Shown here one piece after another: positions 1 through 9,302 of a stretch of DNA of 64,000 bases; the stretch's first letter is position 1; each line of letters begins with the position of its first letter. The notes beneath the pieces are model-generated. The model saw only the letters and a program-made list of their open reading frames with translations, was not told where the DNA came from and did not search any database. Both the position numbers and the translations under genes were made by a program. Source of the stretch: an uncultured Muribaculaceae bacterium (lineage in GTDB: Bacteria > Bacteroidota > Bacteroidia > Bacteroidales > Muribaculaceae); assembly GCA_934667475.1 (NCBI GenBank), contig CAKUMB010000001.1, positions 434,001-498,000 on the forward strand, written 5' to 3'.

Positions 1-14
1 TCTTCAATCTTCAT
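1..14 (-). CDS. 5' end of a divergent gene (partial, product unknown)
   Basis: An ATG on the minus strand at position 14 opens a frame reading M-K-I-E and then leaves the window. A minus-strand TAATTTTG box at 36-43 lies a suitable distance upstream, which is the main support. Only four codons are visible, so no product can be given and the call is tentative. Confidence 0.3.
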
Positions 15-35
15 GACTCTCTTATTTGTTTTTGG

Positions 36-43
36 CAAAATTA
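36..43 (-). promoter_or_regulatory. Bacteroidetes -7 box (TAATTTTG) for the divergent left-edge gene
   Basis: The minus strand reads TAATTTTG, matching TAnnTTTG. The ATG at 14 would lie about 16 nt downstream of the expected transcription start. No clear TTTG is found 19-21 bases upstream, so it is a half-supported promoter. Confidence 0.35.
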
Positions 44-139
44 CCACATAAATGCCAAAAAAACGAAGTAGACGGCTGTTTTTACTCTGTATGCCACCTA
101 TTGCCTGCCGCGGCGTGCCGCTTTACGCCCGATTTGCAC

Positions 140-147
140 TACCTTTG
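140..147 (+). promoter_or_regulatory. Bacteroidetes -7 box (TACCTTTG) of the GH97 gene
   Basis: TACCTTTG matches TAnnTTTG and leaves a leader of roughly 50 nt before the ATG at 203. The upstream -33 TTTG element is not recognizable at the usual spacing. Confidence 0.45.
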
Positions 148-202
148 CCGGTGGAACGGCTGCACATGTGCAGCGCAATAACTAATATAACACCTGACAA
201 CA

Positions 203-2194
203 ATGAATAAACTCATCACCTCTTTTGCCGCTATGGCGGCGCTGCTGTGGCAGCCGGCCAATGCCGCTGCGGCCAAGCAGTATTCAGTGAATTCGCCCAA
301 CGGGCAGCTGCGCGCCACCGTGCAGCTTAGCGGCGGCAGCCTCAGCTACAGTGTGACGCATGCCGGCACGGCTGTGCTTGCCCCGTCGGAAATGTCGATG
401 ACCCTTGAGGGCGGACGCACGCTGGGCAAGGGCATCAAGCGCAGCCCGCGCGCCCACAGCAAGCAGCTCGCATTCAACCGGTCGACGCCATTCTACCGCC
501 AGAGCAGCGTCAGCCTCAAGTGCAACCAGCTCACGCTCAACTTCGGCGACTACTCGGTGCAGCTACAAGTCTACGACGAGGGCCTTGCCTACCGCTTTGT
601 AACGGCAATGCCCGACTCCATCAATGTGGTGGCCGAAAAGGCCGAGTTCACTTTGCCGGCCGACTGCACCGTCTACACCACCAAGGTCAACAGCAAAAAG
701 AAGACTTACGAGCGGCAGCTGAAAAATTCGTTTGAAAGCACCTATGAGTGTGCACCTCTGTCGGCCATCGACCGCAGCAAGCTGTGCCAGGGCCCGCTGC
801 TGGCCAAGCTGCCCGGCGGCAAGAGTCTGCTCATTGCCGACTACAATACCTTCGACTATCCAGGCATGATGCTGTATCCGGCCGACGGCAACCGTCTTGA
901 GGCCTACTTTGCCGCTGCGCCTCTTGCGCAGCACCAGGGCGGGCACAACAATTTGCAAATGCTGGTCGACTCGCGCCACCCCTACATAGCCCGCACCGCC
1001 GGCACGCGCGCGTTTCCGTGGAAGATGATGCTGGTTGCCACCACCGACGCGCAGCTGCTCACATGCAACGTGCCCGTGTGCCTCGCCGACGAGTCAAAGA
1101 TTCACGACACTTCGTGGATTAAGCCGGGCAAGGTGGCTTGGGACTGGTGGAACGCCTGGAATCTGAAAGGCGTTGACTTCAAGACCGGCGTGAACAATGA
1201 CACCTACCGCTACTACATCGACTTTGCAGCCCGTCACGGCATTGAATACGTGATTCTTGACGAGGGCTGGGCCGTCAACAAAAAAGCCGACCTGATGCAG
1301 GTGGTGCCCGAAATCAACCTTGAGCAACTTGTGGCCTATGCCAGTGAGCGCGGTGTGGGTCTGGTGCTGTGGGCTGGATACAAGGCTTTCGCCCGCGACA
1401 TCGAGGGCGTGTGTGCCAACTACGCCAAAATGGGCATCAAGGGCTTTAAGATTGACTTTATGGACCGCAACGACCAAGAGGTGGTGCGGTTTCTCGAAGA
1501 TGCGGCCCGCATAGCCGCCAAGCATCACCTGTTTGTCGACTTTCATGGTGTGTGCCCGCCCGCGGGGCTGCAACACACATGGCCAAATGTGCTCAACTTC
1601 GAGGCTGTGGCCGGGCTTGAGCAGGTGAAGTGGTCGACTTTTGAACAATACGACGAGGTGCGCCACGAGACGCTGCTGCCATTCATCCGCCAGACGGTGG
1701 GCCCTATGGACTTCACCCAGGGCGCAATGCGCAACGCCACCCGCGCCAACTACTACAAGTGCTACACGCAGCCCATGAGCCAGGGCACGCGCTGCCGCCA
1801 GCTGGCCCTCTACATGATACTCGAGTCACCATTCAACATGCTGTGCGACGCTCCCACAAGCTATGAGGCCAACGAGGAGTGCACCCGCTTCATTGCCGCC
1901 ATTCCCACCGTGTGGGACGAGACCCGCGTGCTCCATGCCGAGCTGGGCAAATGCGTGGTTGAGGCGCGCCGCAAGGGCAACACGTGGTGGATAGGCGGCA
2001 TCACCGACTGGGATGAGCGCGACGTGGAGCTCGACCTCGGTTTCCTGCAAGGCCGCCAGATGACCATTTTCACCGACGGCGTGAATGCCGACCGCAATGC
2101 CGAGGACTACCGCGTGCAGACTTCGGCCACTGTTCCTGCCACACTTAAGGTGCACCTTGCCCCCGGCGGCGGATTTGCCGCCATGGTGAAGTAG
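203..2194 (+). CDS. Glycoside hydrolase family 97 protein, secreted
   Basis: A 663-residue GH97 enzyme (SusB-type alpha-glucosidase / alpha-galactosidase family) that probably acts in the periplasm on alpha-linked sugars. Residues 1-22 form a signal peptide. An N-terminal beta-sandwich (about 27-290) precedes a (beta/alpha)8 barrel (about 300-560) and a short C-terminal beta domain. The barrel carries GFKIDFMDRNDQ with Asp418 and NFEAVAG with Glu467. By family knowledge, an Asp at the first position fits the retaining branch (alpha-galactosidase type), where SusB-type inverting enzymes use glutamates; this assignment is inference. The length is normal for the family. The gene stands alone with its own promoter box and a terminator, with no SusC/D beside it. 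Confidence 0.92.
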   Translation: MNKLITSFAAMAALLWQPANAAAAKQYSVNSPNGQLRATVQLSGGSLSYSVTHAGTAVLAPSEMSMTLEGGRTLGKGIKRSPRAHSKQLAFNRSTPFYRQSSVSLKCNQLTLNFGDYSVQLQVYDEGLAYRFVTAMPDSINVVAEKAEFTLPADCTVYTTKVNSKKKTYERQLKNSFESTYECAPLSAIDRSKLCQGPLLAKLPGGKSLLIADYNTFDYPGMMLYPADGNRLEAYFAAAPLAQHQGGHNNLQMLVDSRHPYIARTAGTRAFPWKMMLVATTDAQLLTCNVPVCLADESKIHDTSWIKPGKVAWDWWNAWNLKGVDFKTGVNNDTYRYYIDFAARHGIEYVILDEGWAVNKKADLMQVVPEINLEQLVAYASERGVGLVLWAGYKAFARDIEGVCANYAKMGIKGFKIDFMDRNDQEVVRFLEDAARIAAKHHLFVDFHGVCPPAGLQHTWPNVLNFEAVAGLEQVKWSTFEQYDEVRHETLLPFIRQTVGPMDFTQGAMRNATRANYYKCYTQPMSQGTRCRQLALYMILESPFNMLCDAPTSYEANEECTRFIAAIPTVWDETRVLHAELGKCVVEARRKGNTWWIGGITDWDERDVELDLGFLQGRQMTIFTDGVNADRNAEDYRVQTSATVPATLKVHLAPGGGFAAMVK

Positions 2195-2222
2195 CACGAG
2201 CCGAGAGCTTAAATAAGCAACA

Positions 2223-2261
2223 AGCGGGCCCCGCCATCCGGTGGGGCCCGCTCATGTTTTG
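2223..2261 (+). terminator. Terminator hairpin after the GH97 gene
   Basis: A 13-bp GC-rich stem (2223-2235 with 2240-2252, one G-U pair) closes a four-base loop and is followed by a short T-rich tail (TGTTTTGTG). It lies 28 nt after the GH97 stop and between convergent genes. Confidence 0.65.
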
Positions 2262-2376
2262 TGCCTTTCATGGGGCATGAAAAAAATGAAGTTATTTTGT
2301 AGTGAATTTTAGTGTCTGATTCTAAAAGATACTACTCTTCTGTGTCTGTGCCGGTTGGCATGCGGGTTTGGCCGCA

Positions 2377-3189
2377 TTAGTAGTCAAACTCGCTGTGCGA
2401 CGGCACTGCCACAATCTTGAGGTCGTGACTCTTGATGAAGTTCACAATCTCGTCGCGCTGCTCACTGGGCTCAATGTCGTTTTCGATGCGCTTAACGGCG
2501 TTGAACACCGAAGTGTTGCACTCATACACGTGGCGGTAGCTCTTGGCAATGTCGTCAATCACCTGCTCGCTGAAGTTGTGCTTGGGGTCGTAGCGCATAA
2601 CGATGGCGTTGATGCCCGAGTAGGTGGCGGGGTTGTGAGCCATCACCACAAACGGGGGCACGTTGCCGCTGATGCGGCAGCCGCCCTTCACCATGCTCCA
2701 CTTGCCCACTTCGCTGCCAAAGTGCAGCATGGCGTTCGACGACAGAATGCAGCACTCGCCCACCTTGGCCATGCCCGACACCTGCACGCCGTTGCCCAGC
2801 ACGCACTTGTCGGCTATGCGGGCATCGTGGCTGATGTGGCTCTCGGCCATGATGAAGCAGCCGTTGCCGATCACTGTGCCCTCTTCGGTGCGGCTGCCGC
2901 GGTTCACGATGGTCATTTCGCGAATCACGTTGCCGTCGCCTATGGTGCACAGCGATGGCTCGCCGTGCCACTTGAAGTCTTGCGGCTCGGCGCCAATTAT
3001 CGAACCATTGTAAATCTTGTTGTTCTTGCCTATGCGGGCACCGTTGAGGATGCTCACGTAGGGGTAGATGGTGCACCCGTCACCTATCACGGTGTTCTTG
3101 CTGATGAAAGCAAATGGGTGAATGGTGACGTTATCGCCGATTTTTGCATTGGGATCAACGTGCGCCAGCGGACTAATCATACTGCTCAT
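2377..3189 (-). CDS. lpxA: LpxA-type acyl-ACP--UDP-N-acetylglucosamine O-acyltransferase
   Basis: A 270-residue left-handed beta-helix acyltransferase. LpxA acylates the 3-OH of UDP-GlcNAc in the first step of lipid A synthesis in the cytoplasm. Hexapeptide repeats fill residues 5-190. The catalytic-His region appears as ESHISHDA, matching the family's AHIAHDC, and the VPPFV motif near residue 176 is conserved. The segment after it (GINAIVMRYD) departs from the usual GxNxxGLxRRG stretch, so this may be a paralog of the main LpxA. It starts 28 nt after the efflux channel gene and is probably co-transcribed with the pump, instead of sitting beside lpxC/fabZ or lpxD as is usual. Confidence 0.82.
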   Translation of the reverse strand: MSSMISPLAHVDPNAKIGDNVTIHPFAFISKNTVIGDGCTIYPYVSILNGARIGKNNKIYNGSIIGAEPQDFKWHGEPSLCTIGDGNVIREMTIVNRGSRTEEGTVIGNGCFIMAESHISHDARIADKCVLGNGVQVSGMAKVGECCILSSNAMLHFGSEVGKWSMVKGGCRISGNVPPFVVMAHNPATYSGINAIVMRYDPKHNFSEQVIDDIAKSYRHVYECNTSVFNAVKRIENDIEPSEQRDEIVNFIKSHDLKIVAVPSHSEFDY

Positions 3190-3217
3190 AGCTTGATAGT
3201 TTTTAATTTGGACTGCA

Positions 3218-4594
3218 TCAGCGGCCTCCGCCCAGTGCCTGGTAGAGGGTGATTACGCCCTGGTTATTCTTGAGTTTAACGTTCTCGAGCTGAATCTGCG
3301 AGTTAAGCAGCGACTGCTGTGCGCTTATCACCTCCAGATAGGTGGTGGTGGAGAGGTTCATGAGGTCGCGGTTGAATTCCACTGCCTTCTCAAGATTCTT
3401 CTCCTGCTCGGCTATGTTCACCTGCTTCTCGCGGTTGGTGGTGATGTCCACCATGGCGTTCTGCACCTCGCTGGCAGCATTGAGCACGCTGTATTGGAAG
3501 GTGTTCAGTGCCTGCTGCTGTTGCAGCTTGGCTGCCTTAAGGGTGGCCTCGTTCTGGCCGCGGGTGAAGAGCGGCGCAGTCAGCGAGCCGGCCAGGTTAA
3601 GGAACCACTTGGCGGGGTCGACCACGGTGCTGCCCAGCAGCGTGCCATAGCCGCCCGACGCTGTGAGTGTGAGCTGCGGATAGAAGTTGGCCCGGGCAAT
3701 GTTGGTGGCATAATAAGCCTGGGCAAACGACTGCTCTGAAGCCCTAACGTCGGGGCGCGCTGCCAGGTAGCTCATGGGCACGCCGCCGTCAAACTTGGCG
3801 GGCAGCGCCAGCTCCGACGAGCCGTTCACGGCCCACTCCTGCGGCTTCACGTTGAGCAGCAGCGACAGGGTGTTGTTGGCCTTGGCAATGGCCTGCTTTA
3901 TGTCGGGGATGGCTGCCAGCACGCTGTAGTAGTTGGCGCGCGATTGCACCACTGCCACTTCGGTGTAGCGTCCGGCCGTCTTCATGTCTTCCATCATTTT
4001 CACCGACTCTTTCCACAGCTTCGACGTCTCTTCATAGATGCGCAGCTGGTTGTTGAGCGACACCAGGCTGTAGTAGCACGATGCCACGCCGGCTATGATT
4101 TGCGACTGCACGGCCTGGCGGTAGGCGTCGCTTTGCAGCACGGCGCTTTCGGCCGAGCGCTTGCTGTTGGTGAGCTTGCCGAATATGTCGGCCTGCCAGC
4201 TCACCGTCAGCGGCAGTTGCCAGCCCCAGTTGAGGCCGCTGTTGCCCACCTGGTTGCCAGCGCCGTTGGGCGAGAAGGTCACGCTGGGGAAGTAGGCCAG
4301 CTTGGCTCCTTCGAGTCGGGCCTGGGCTATGTCCACGTTCAGCTTGGCGTTCTGCAGGTCGGTGTTGTTGACCAGCGCCGAGTCGATATAGCTCTGCAGC
4401 AGGGGGTCGGTGAACACCTCGCGCCAGCCAAGGTTGCCCAGCGATGTGGAGTCCACAGGCTGCTTCAGTGCCTCGGCATATTCGCCTACGATGCCGTCGG
4501 TGGGCGTCTCGTATTTTTTATATAGGTTACAGCTGCCTGTGGTGGCCGCAATGGCCACGGCCACTGCGGCCGCTGTGATTTTATTGTATTTCAT
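3218..4594 (-). CDS. TolC/OprM-type efflux outer-membrane lipoprotein (NodT family)
   Basis: A 458-residue outer-membrane channel of a tripartite efflux pump. The signal peptide ends in a lipobox with Cys22 (TTGSC), so the protein is lipid-anchored. Two OEP repeats follow: long helices (for example YIDSALVNNTDLQNAKLNV) and barrel strands typical of the NodT group, with the second repeat beginning after YLAARPDVRASEQ near residue 280. The length is normal. It is third in the RND operon, 33 nt after the pump gene, and will dock with the membrane fusion protein encoded first. Confidence 0.93.
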   Translation of the reverse strand: MKYNKITAAAVAVAIAATTGSCNLYKKYETPTDGIVGEYAEALKQPVDSTSLGNLGWREVFTDPLLQSYIDSALVNNTDLQNAKLNVDIAQARLEGAKLAYFPSVTFSPNGAGNQVGNSGLNWGWQLPLTVSWQADIFGKLTNSKRSAESAVLQSDAYRQAVQSQIIAGVASCYYSLVSLNNQLRIYEETSKLWKESVKMMEDMKTAGRYTEVAVVQSRANYYSVLAAIPDIKQAIAKANNTLSLLLNVKPQEWAVNGSSELALPAKFDGGVPMSYLAARPDVRASEQSFAQAYYATNIARANFYPQLTLTASGGYGTLLGSTVVDPAKWFLNLAGSLTAPLFTRGQNEATLKAAKLQQQQALNTFQYSVLNAASEVQNAMVDITTNREKQVNIAEQEKNLEKAVEFNRDLMNLSTTTYLEVISAQQSLLNSQIQLENVKLKNNQGVITLYQALGGGR

Positions 4595-4627
4595 ATGATT
4601 CCTGATTCTCTAAAATATGCTTTCGTT

Positions 4628-7600
4628 CTATTTCTTGTTTGAAATCTCTGGTGAGTACTGCTCGATTTCGCGGGCAATCTCGGTGTTGTCGGTGTCGCAC
4701 CACTTGATGGGCTTAATCTTCTCCTGGATGGTTTCGAATATCACAAACAGCGATGGAACCACAATCACCTGGAGAATCACACCCACAAGCATGCCGCCCA
4801 CAGCACCTGTGCCCAGGGCGCGGTTGCCGTTGGCGCCAACGCCGTTGGCAAACATCAGCGGCAGCAGACCAATCACCATGGCGGCTGCGGTCATCAGAAT
4901 AGGACGCAGACGGGCCGATGCGCCGGCCACGGCCGAACCGATGATGCTCATGCCGGTGCGGCGGCGCTCAAGGGCAAACTGGATGATAAGGATGGCGTTC
5001 TTTGCCAGCAGACCGATAAGCATGATCAGCGCAATCTTCAGGTAGATGTTGTTGGCGATGCCGAATATCTTGGCAAACAGGAATGTGCCGAACAGACCGA
5101 ACGGAATCGACAGAATCACCGACCACGGCAGCACGTAGCTCTCATACTGCGCACTCAGAATCAGGTACACAAACAGCAGACACAGGCCGAAGATGATGGC
5201 TGTGGAGTAGGGCGACGCAGTGGCCTCCTCACGCGACAGGCCAGAGAACTCGTAGGCGTAGCCTTGCGGCATCATCTGGCTTGAAACTTCTTCGACGGCC
5301 TTGATGGCGTCACCTGAGGTGTACTGCGGATTTACCTGAATATTTACGGTGATTGAAGAATACAGGTTGAAGCGGCTCAGCGACGACGGGCCGTAGGTGC
5401 GGGTGAGTGTCACAAAGTCGGATATGGGCGCCATGCCGCTGGCAGTGCGCACCTTTATCTGGTTGAGCGTCTCGGCCGACACGCGGGCCTCAGGAGCTGC
5501 CTGCATCATCACGCGGTAGAGTTTGCCGAAGCGGTTGAAGTTGCTTATATACATACCGCCGTAGTAGCCTTGCAGCACGGTGAGCACACCCGATGTGCCC
5601 ACGCCAGCCTTGGCGCACTTGGCCTCGTTGACGTTGACCATGTATTGCGGATACATGGGGTTGAACGACGAGTATGCCATCTGAATTTCAGGACGCTGGC
5701 TGAGGGCGGCCACAAACTGCTGCTCAATCTGGAAGAACTTGTTGATGTCGCCGCCGGTCTTGTCCTCGAGCTGGAGCTCAAGACCGTTGGATGCACCGTA
5801 ACCAGTGATCATAGGCGGCTGGAAGAACATGATTGTACCATCTTTAATTTTGGCCATGGTCATGCCGTAGAGCTGCTTCACAATGTTGTCGGCGCTCTCC
5901 TCCTTGGTTCTCTTTTCCCAGTCTTTGAGCTTGATAATCACCGAACCGTAGTTGTTGCCCTGGCCGCCCATGAAGCTGTAGCCTTGAATCACCGAGCGCG
6001 ACTCAATGGCGGAAACCTGGGCAAGAATGCCGTCGAGCGAGTCGAGCACGGCCGAGGTGCGCTCCTGCGATGTGGCGGGGGGCATGGTGAGGGCGGCCAT
6101 GATGGTGCCCGTGTCCTCGTTGGGCACGAAGCCGGTGGCGGTGGTCTTCATGAGGAACACCAGTGCCACTATCGACGCTGCCACAAAGCCAAGGCTCACC
6201 CACTTGGCGTGGATGAAGTTGGTCACAATTTTGCTGTAGCGCTTAAGCACTTTGTCGTATCCGGCGTTGAAGCCGTTGTGGAACTTGGCCACAAAGCTTG
6301 TCTTTTTCTTCTTGTCGTCGCCTTCTGCTGCGTGCGGCTTCAGGAACACTGCGCACAGTGCCGGCGACAGCGTGAGGGCGTTGATGGCCGAGATGCCGAT
6401 GGCGAATGCCATGGTCAGGCCGAACTGCTTGTAGAATGTGCCTTCGGTGCCCGGCATGAACGACACAGGGATGAACACAAGCATCATCACCAGTGTGATT
6501 GAGATGATGGCGCTGCCAATCTCGCTCATGGCGTCGATTGAGGCTTGGCGCGCGCTGTGGTAGCCCTCGTCGAGCTTGGCGTGCACGGCTTCGACCACCA
6601 CAATGGCGTCGTCCACCACAATGGCGATGGCCAGCACAAGGGCCGAGAGGGTGAGCAGGTTGAGTGAGAACCCGATAAGGTAGATTGCCGCAAACGTACC
6701 CACAAGGGCCACAGGAATGGCAATCGACGGGATAATGGTGGAGCGCAGGTCCTGAAGGAAGATGTACACCACAAGGAACACCAGAATGAAGGCCTCAAAC
6801 AGTGTCTTCTCCACTTCGGCAATCGAAGCGTCGAGGAAGGTGTTGGTGTTAAGGGGCACGGTGAAGATGAGGCCCTTGGGCAGGTCTTTCTTCATCTCCT
6901 CAAGTCGGCCGAGGATGGTGTTGATGGTCGACGAGGCGTTGGAGCCCGGCGACTGGAATATGATGGTGGTGGTACCGGTATTGCCGTTCACAAGGTTGCT
7001 GAAGGCATACGACAGGCTGCCCAGTTCCACGGTTGCCACGTCTTTCAGGCGCAGCACCGATCCGTCGCTGTTGGTGCGTACAATAATGTCTTCAAACTCC
7101 GAAGGCTGTGCCAGGCGGCCTTTGTAGCGCAAGCTGTACTCAAAGCTCTGCTTGCCCTGCTCGCCCAGTGCACCGGGAGCGGCCTCTATGTTCTGGTCGG
7201 CCAGAGCCGCGCTGATGTCGCTCGGCTGCAGGCCGTACTGTGCCATCACGTCGGGCTTGAGCCAGATGCGCATCGAGTAGTCGGCACCCATCTGCATTGC
7301 ATCGCCCACGCCGCTCACACGCTTCAACTCGGGAATGATGTTGATGGCCATGTAGTTGTCGATGAACTCGCGGCTGTAGGTGCCGGTGGTGTCGCTGATG
7401 GTGACACCCAGCAGCATCGAGGTTTGGCGCTTGCGGGTGGTCACACCCACGCGGGTCACCTCGCCCGGCAGCAGGTTCTGCGCCTGCGACACGCGGTTTT
7501 GCACATCGATTGCGGCCATGTCGGGGTCGTAGCCCTGCTTAAAATACACGTTGATTGTGGCACTACCGGTGCTGGTGGCCGACGAGGTCATATAGGTCAT

Positions 7601-7825
7601 GTTTTGCGCACCGTTGATGCTCTCCTCAAGGGGCTCAATCACTGAGTTCATCACTGTTTGAGCGTTGGCACCGGTGTAGGTGGTCGACACCATCACGGTA
7701 GGCGGCGCAATGTCGGGGTATTGCTCCACCGGCAGGCTATATAGTCCGATGCAGCCGAGAATCACGATAAACACCGAGATCACGGTCGACAGCACCGGGC
7801 GATTGATAAATGTCTTTAAATTCAT
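4628..7825 (-). CDS. RND efflux transporter, HAE1/AcrB family permease
   Basis: A 1065-residue inner-membrane proton-driven drug exporter. TM1 is at residues 10-30, followed by a large periplasmic loop (about 35-335), TM2-6 (340-500), TM7, a second periplasmic loop and TM8-12 to residue 1040. The proton-relay aspartates are visible as the VVDDAIV motif in TM4 (Asp405, Asp406), and TM10 has the lysine in GLLAKNAILI. The family length is complete. It sits between the fusion protein (52 nt upstream) and the channel gene, so all three pump parts come from one operon. Substrates cannot be told from sequence. Confidence 0.96.
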   Translation of the reverse strand: MNLKTFINRPVLSTVISVFIVILGCIGLYSLPVEQYPDIAPPTVMVSTTYTGANAQTVMNSVIEPLEESINGAQNMTYMTSSATSTGSATINVYFKQGYDPDMAAIDVQNRVSQAQNLLPGEVTRVGVTTRKRQTSMLLGVTISDTTGTYSREFIDNYMAINIIPELKRVSGVGDAMQMGADYSMRIWLKPDVMAQYGLQPSDISAALADQNIEAAPGALGEQGKQSFEYSLRYKGRLAQPSEFEDIIVRTNSDGSVLRLKDVATVELGSLSYAFSNLVNGNTGTTTIIFQSPGSNASSTINTILGRLEEMKKDLPKGLIFTVPLNTNTFLDASIAEVEKTLFEAFILVFLVVYIFLQDLRSTIIPSIAIPVALVGTFAAIYLIGFSLNLLTLSALVLAIAIVVDDAIVVVEAVHAKLDEGYHSARQASIDAMSEIGSAIISITLVMMLVFIPVSFMPGTEGTFYKQFGLTMAFAIGISAINALTLSPALCAVFLKPHAAEGDDKKKKTSFVAKFHNGFNAGYDKVLKRYSKIVTNFIHAKWVSLGFVAASIVALVFLMKTTATGFVPNEDTGTIMAALTMPPATSQERTSAVLDSLDGILAQVSAIESRSVIQGYSFMGGQGNNYGSVIIKLKDWEKRTKEESADNIVKQLYGMTMAKIKDGTIMFFQPPMITGYGASNGLELQLEDKTGGDINKFFQIEQQFVAALSQRPEIQMAYSSFNPMYPQYMVNVNEAKCAKAGVGTSGVLTVLQGYYGGMYISNFNRFGKLYRVMMQAAPEARVSAETLNQIKVRTASGMAPISDFVTLTRTYGPSSLSRFNLYSSITVNIQVNPQYTSGDAIKAVEEVSSQMMPQGYAYEFSGLSREEATASPYSTAIIFGLCLLFVYLILSAQYESYVLPWSVILSIPFGLFGTFLFAKIFGIANNIYLKIALIMLIGLLAKNAILIIQFALERRRTGMSIIGSAVAGASARLRPILMTAAAMVIGLLPLMFANGVGANGNRALGTGAVGGMLVGVILQVIVVPSLFVIFETIQEKIKPIKWCDTDNTEIAREIEQYSPEISNKK

Positions 7826-7877
7826 TGCTGTAAAATCTTTATCTCTTTTCTTTCCCTAAAAAATGTGGATGCCTCAC

Positions 7878-9038
7878 TTATTTTTTTGCTGCTGTGGCTG
7901 CGTTTTTGGGCTTCACCACCACGCCGTCTTTCACGAGCGTGCCCACGCCTTCGGTCACGATCACGTCGCCCACCTTAAGGCCCGAAGTCACCACATAGTT
8001 CACGCCGTCGTTCTCAGGCAGCACCTTGATGGGGCGCGACACTGCCTTGCTCGAGTCGCCTATCACATACACATATTTCATGTCTTGCACCTCGTAGGTG
8101 GCTGCCTGCGGCACCAGCATCACGTTCTGGCTGTTGACGGGAATCAGCACCTCGCCGGTGCTTCCGCTGCGCAGCATGCCGTTCTCGTTGCTGAAGAGGG
8201 CGCGCACGCTGGCGCTACCGGTGCTGGCGTCGAGCACACCGCTCACCGTCGACACGCGTCCGGGCTTGCCATACACTGTGCCGTCGCTAAGGCGCAGCTT
8301 CACCAAAGGCATTTGCTTGATGGCTGCCTCGAGCGAGCGGGCGCCGTTGTTGGTGAGCTCAAGCACCTGCTTCTCGTTGAGCGAGAAGTAGGCATACACC
8401 TGCGAATTGTCGCTGATGGTGGTTAGGGCCTGGCCCGAGGGGCTGGCAAGCGAACCTTCGCGGTTGGGGATGGAGCCAACCACGCCGCTGCACGGAGCCT
8501 TCACCACTGCATACGAGAGGTTTTTCTTTGCTTGCACCACTGCGGCCTGAGCCTGGTTAAGCTGTGCCACTGCGGCCTGCAGCTGCAGCTCAGCGGTCTG
8601 ATACTGGTAGCTGCTTATAATGTTTTTCTCAAAAAGTTTCTTCTGGTTGTTGGCTGTGAGGCGTGCGGTGGCCACCTGCGACCGGGCTGCTGCCACGGCT
8701 GCCTCGGCCGAGCGCACTGCTGCCTGCAGTTGCACCTCGTCGATTATGAAGAGGGTCTGTCCCTTCACCACGTGCTGACCCTCGTCAACACACACCTTGG
8801 TGATGAATCCGGAAATCTGCGGGCGTATCTCCACGTCGCTCTTGCCCTTGATGGTTGCGGGGTAGGCGTTGTTGAGGTTGGCGCTGCCCAGCGTCACTGT
8901 CATTGTTGCGACCTCGGCGGGTGCGTCCGTCATTTGCTGCTGCTGGTCGCCCTTGCCGCTGCATGCGGCTGTCACTGCAATTAGTCCTGCCGCCACGATG
9001 GCCTTGGTCAGGACTGAATACTTCATTTTCATCTTCAT
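7878..9038 (-). CDS. RND efflux periplasmic adaptor (membrane fusion protein, AcrA/MexA family)
   Basis: A 386-residue periplasmic adaptor that links the RND pump to the outer-membrane channel. The start at 9038 is chosen because it puts a proper lipoprotein signal (lipobox AACS, Cys26) at the N-terminus; the frame is open further upstream, but that extension has no signal character. Features in order: lipoyl/barrel-sandwich half (GFITKVCVDEGQHVVKGQ), a helical hairpin rich in Ala and Gln, the second lipoyl half (VVKAPCSGVVG), a beta-barrel, and a membrane-proximal domain. First gene of the operon. Confidence 0.94.
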   Translation of the reverse strand: MKMKMKYSVLTKAIVAAGLIAVTAACSGKGDQQQQMTDAPAEVATMTVTLGSANLNNAYPATIKGKSDVEIRPQISGFITKVCVDEGQHVVKGQTLFIIDEVQLQAAVRSAEAAVAAARSQVATARLTANNQKKLFEKNIISSYQYQTAELQLQAAVAQLNQAQAAVVQAKKNLSYAVVKAPCSGVVGSIPNREGSLASPSGQALTTISDNSQVYAYFSLNEKQVLELTNNGARSLEAAIKQMPLVKLRLSDGTVYGKPGRVSTVSGVLDASTGSASVRALFSNENGMLRSGSTGEVLIPVNSQNVMLVPQAATYEVQDMKYVYVIGDSSKAVSRPIKVLPENDGVNYVVTSGLKVGDVIVTEGVGTLVKDGVVVKPKNAATAAKK

Positions 9039-9179
9039 AAATAATTCAGCGTTATTATATGTTTTGTTGTTGTATGCGTAGTTATATATTAAGTCGGCCG
9101 CACGTGCCACTTGCAAAAAAAAATAAGCAGGGCTCACGGCGTCCGATTAAAACAGAGCGAAATGTGTGGAGTGCTTGTG

Positions 9180-9276
9180 CGCTGCATGGAGTGTCATTTT
9201 CCCCCCATACCGCTGGCTGCGCTGAACCGGGTAGATAACTCATTTTCTCTCATGCCCCATGTCGCTGCATGGAGTG
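9180..9276. repeat. Pair of 14-bp direct repeats upstream of the efflux operon
   Basis: CGCTGCATGGAGTG occurs exactly at 9180-9193 and 9263-9276, 83 bases apart, inside the presumed leader of the efflux operon. A further GGAGTG lies at 9168. Repeats of this size in a control region suggest regulator binding or a leader element, but no regulator gene is adjacent. Confidence 0.5.
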
Positions 9277-9294
9277 CCGCTCATAACTCGGTTG

Positions 9295-9302
9295 CAAAAT
9301 TA
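9295..9302 (-). promoter_or_regulatory. Candidate -7 box (TAATTTTG) for the RND operon
   Basis: The minus strand reads TAATTTTG. If used, the transcript leader before the adaptor start at 9038 would be about 250 nt and would include both 14-bp repeats. The -33 TTTG is not clear. Confidence 0.35.

Noticed and set aside
2368..3252. A 294-codon plus-strand open frame opposite lpxA
   Set aside because: The lpxA hexapeptide repeats are unmistakable on the minus strand.
9038..9137. Start of the efflux adaptor at 9137
   Set aside because: The first 33 residues have no signal character, while the start at 9038 gives a normal lipoprotein signal.
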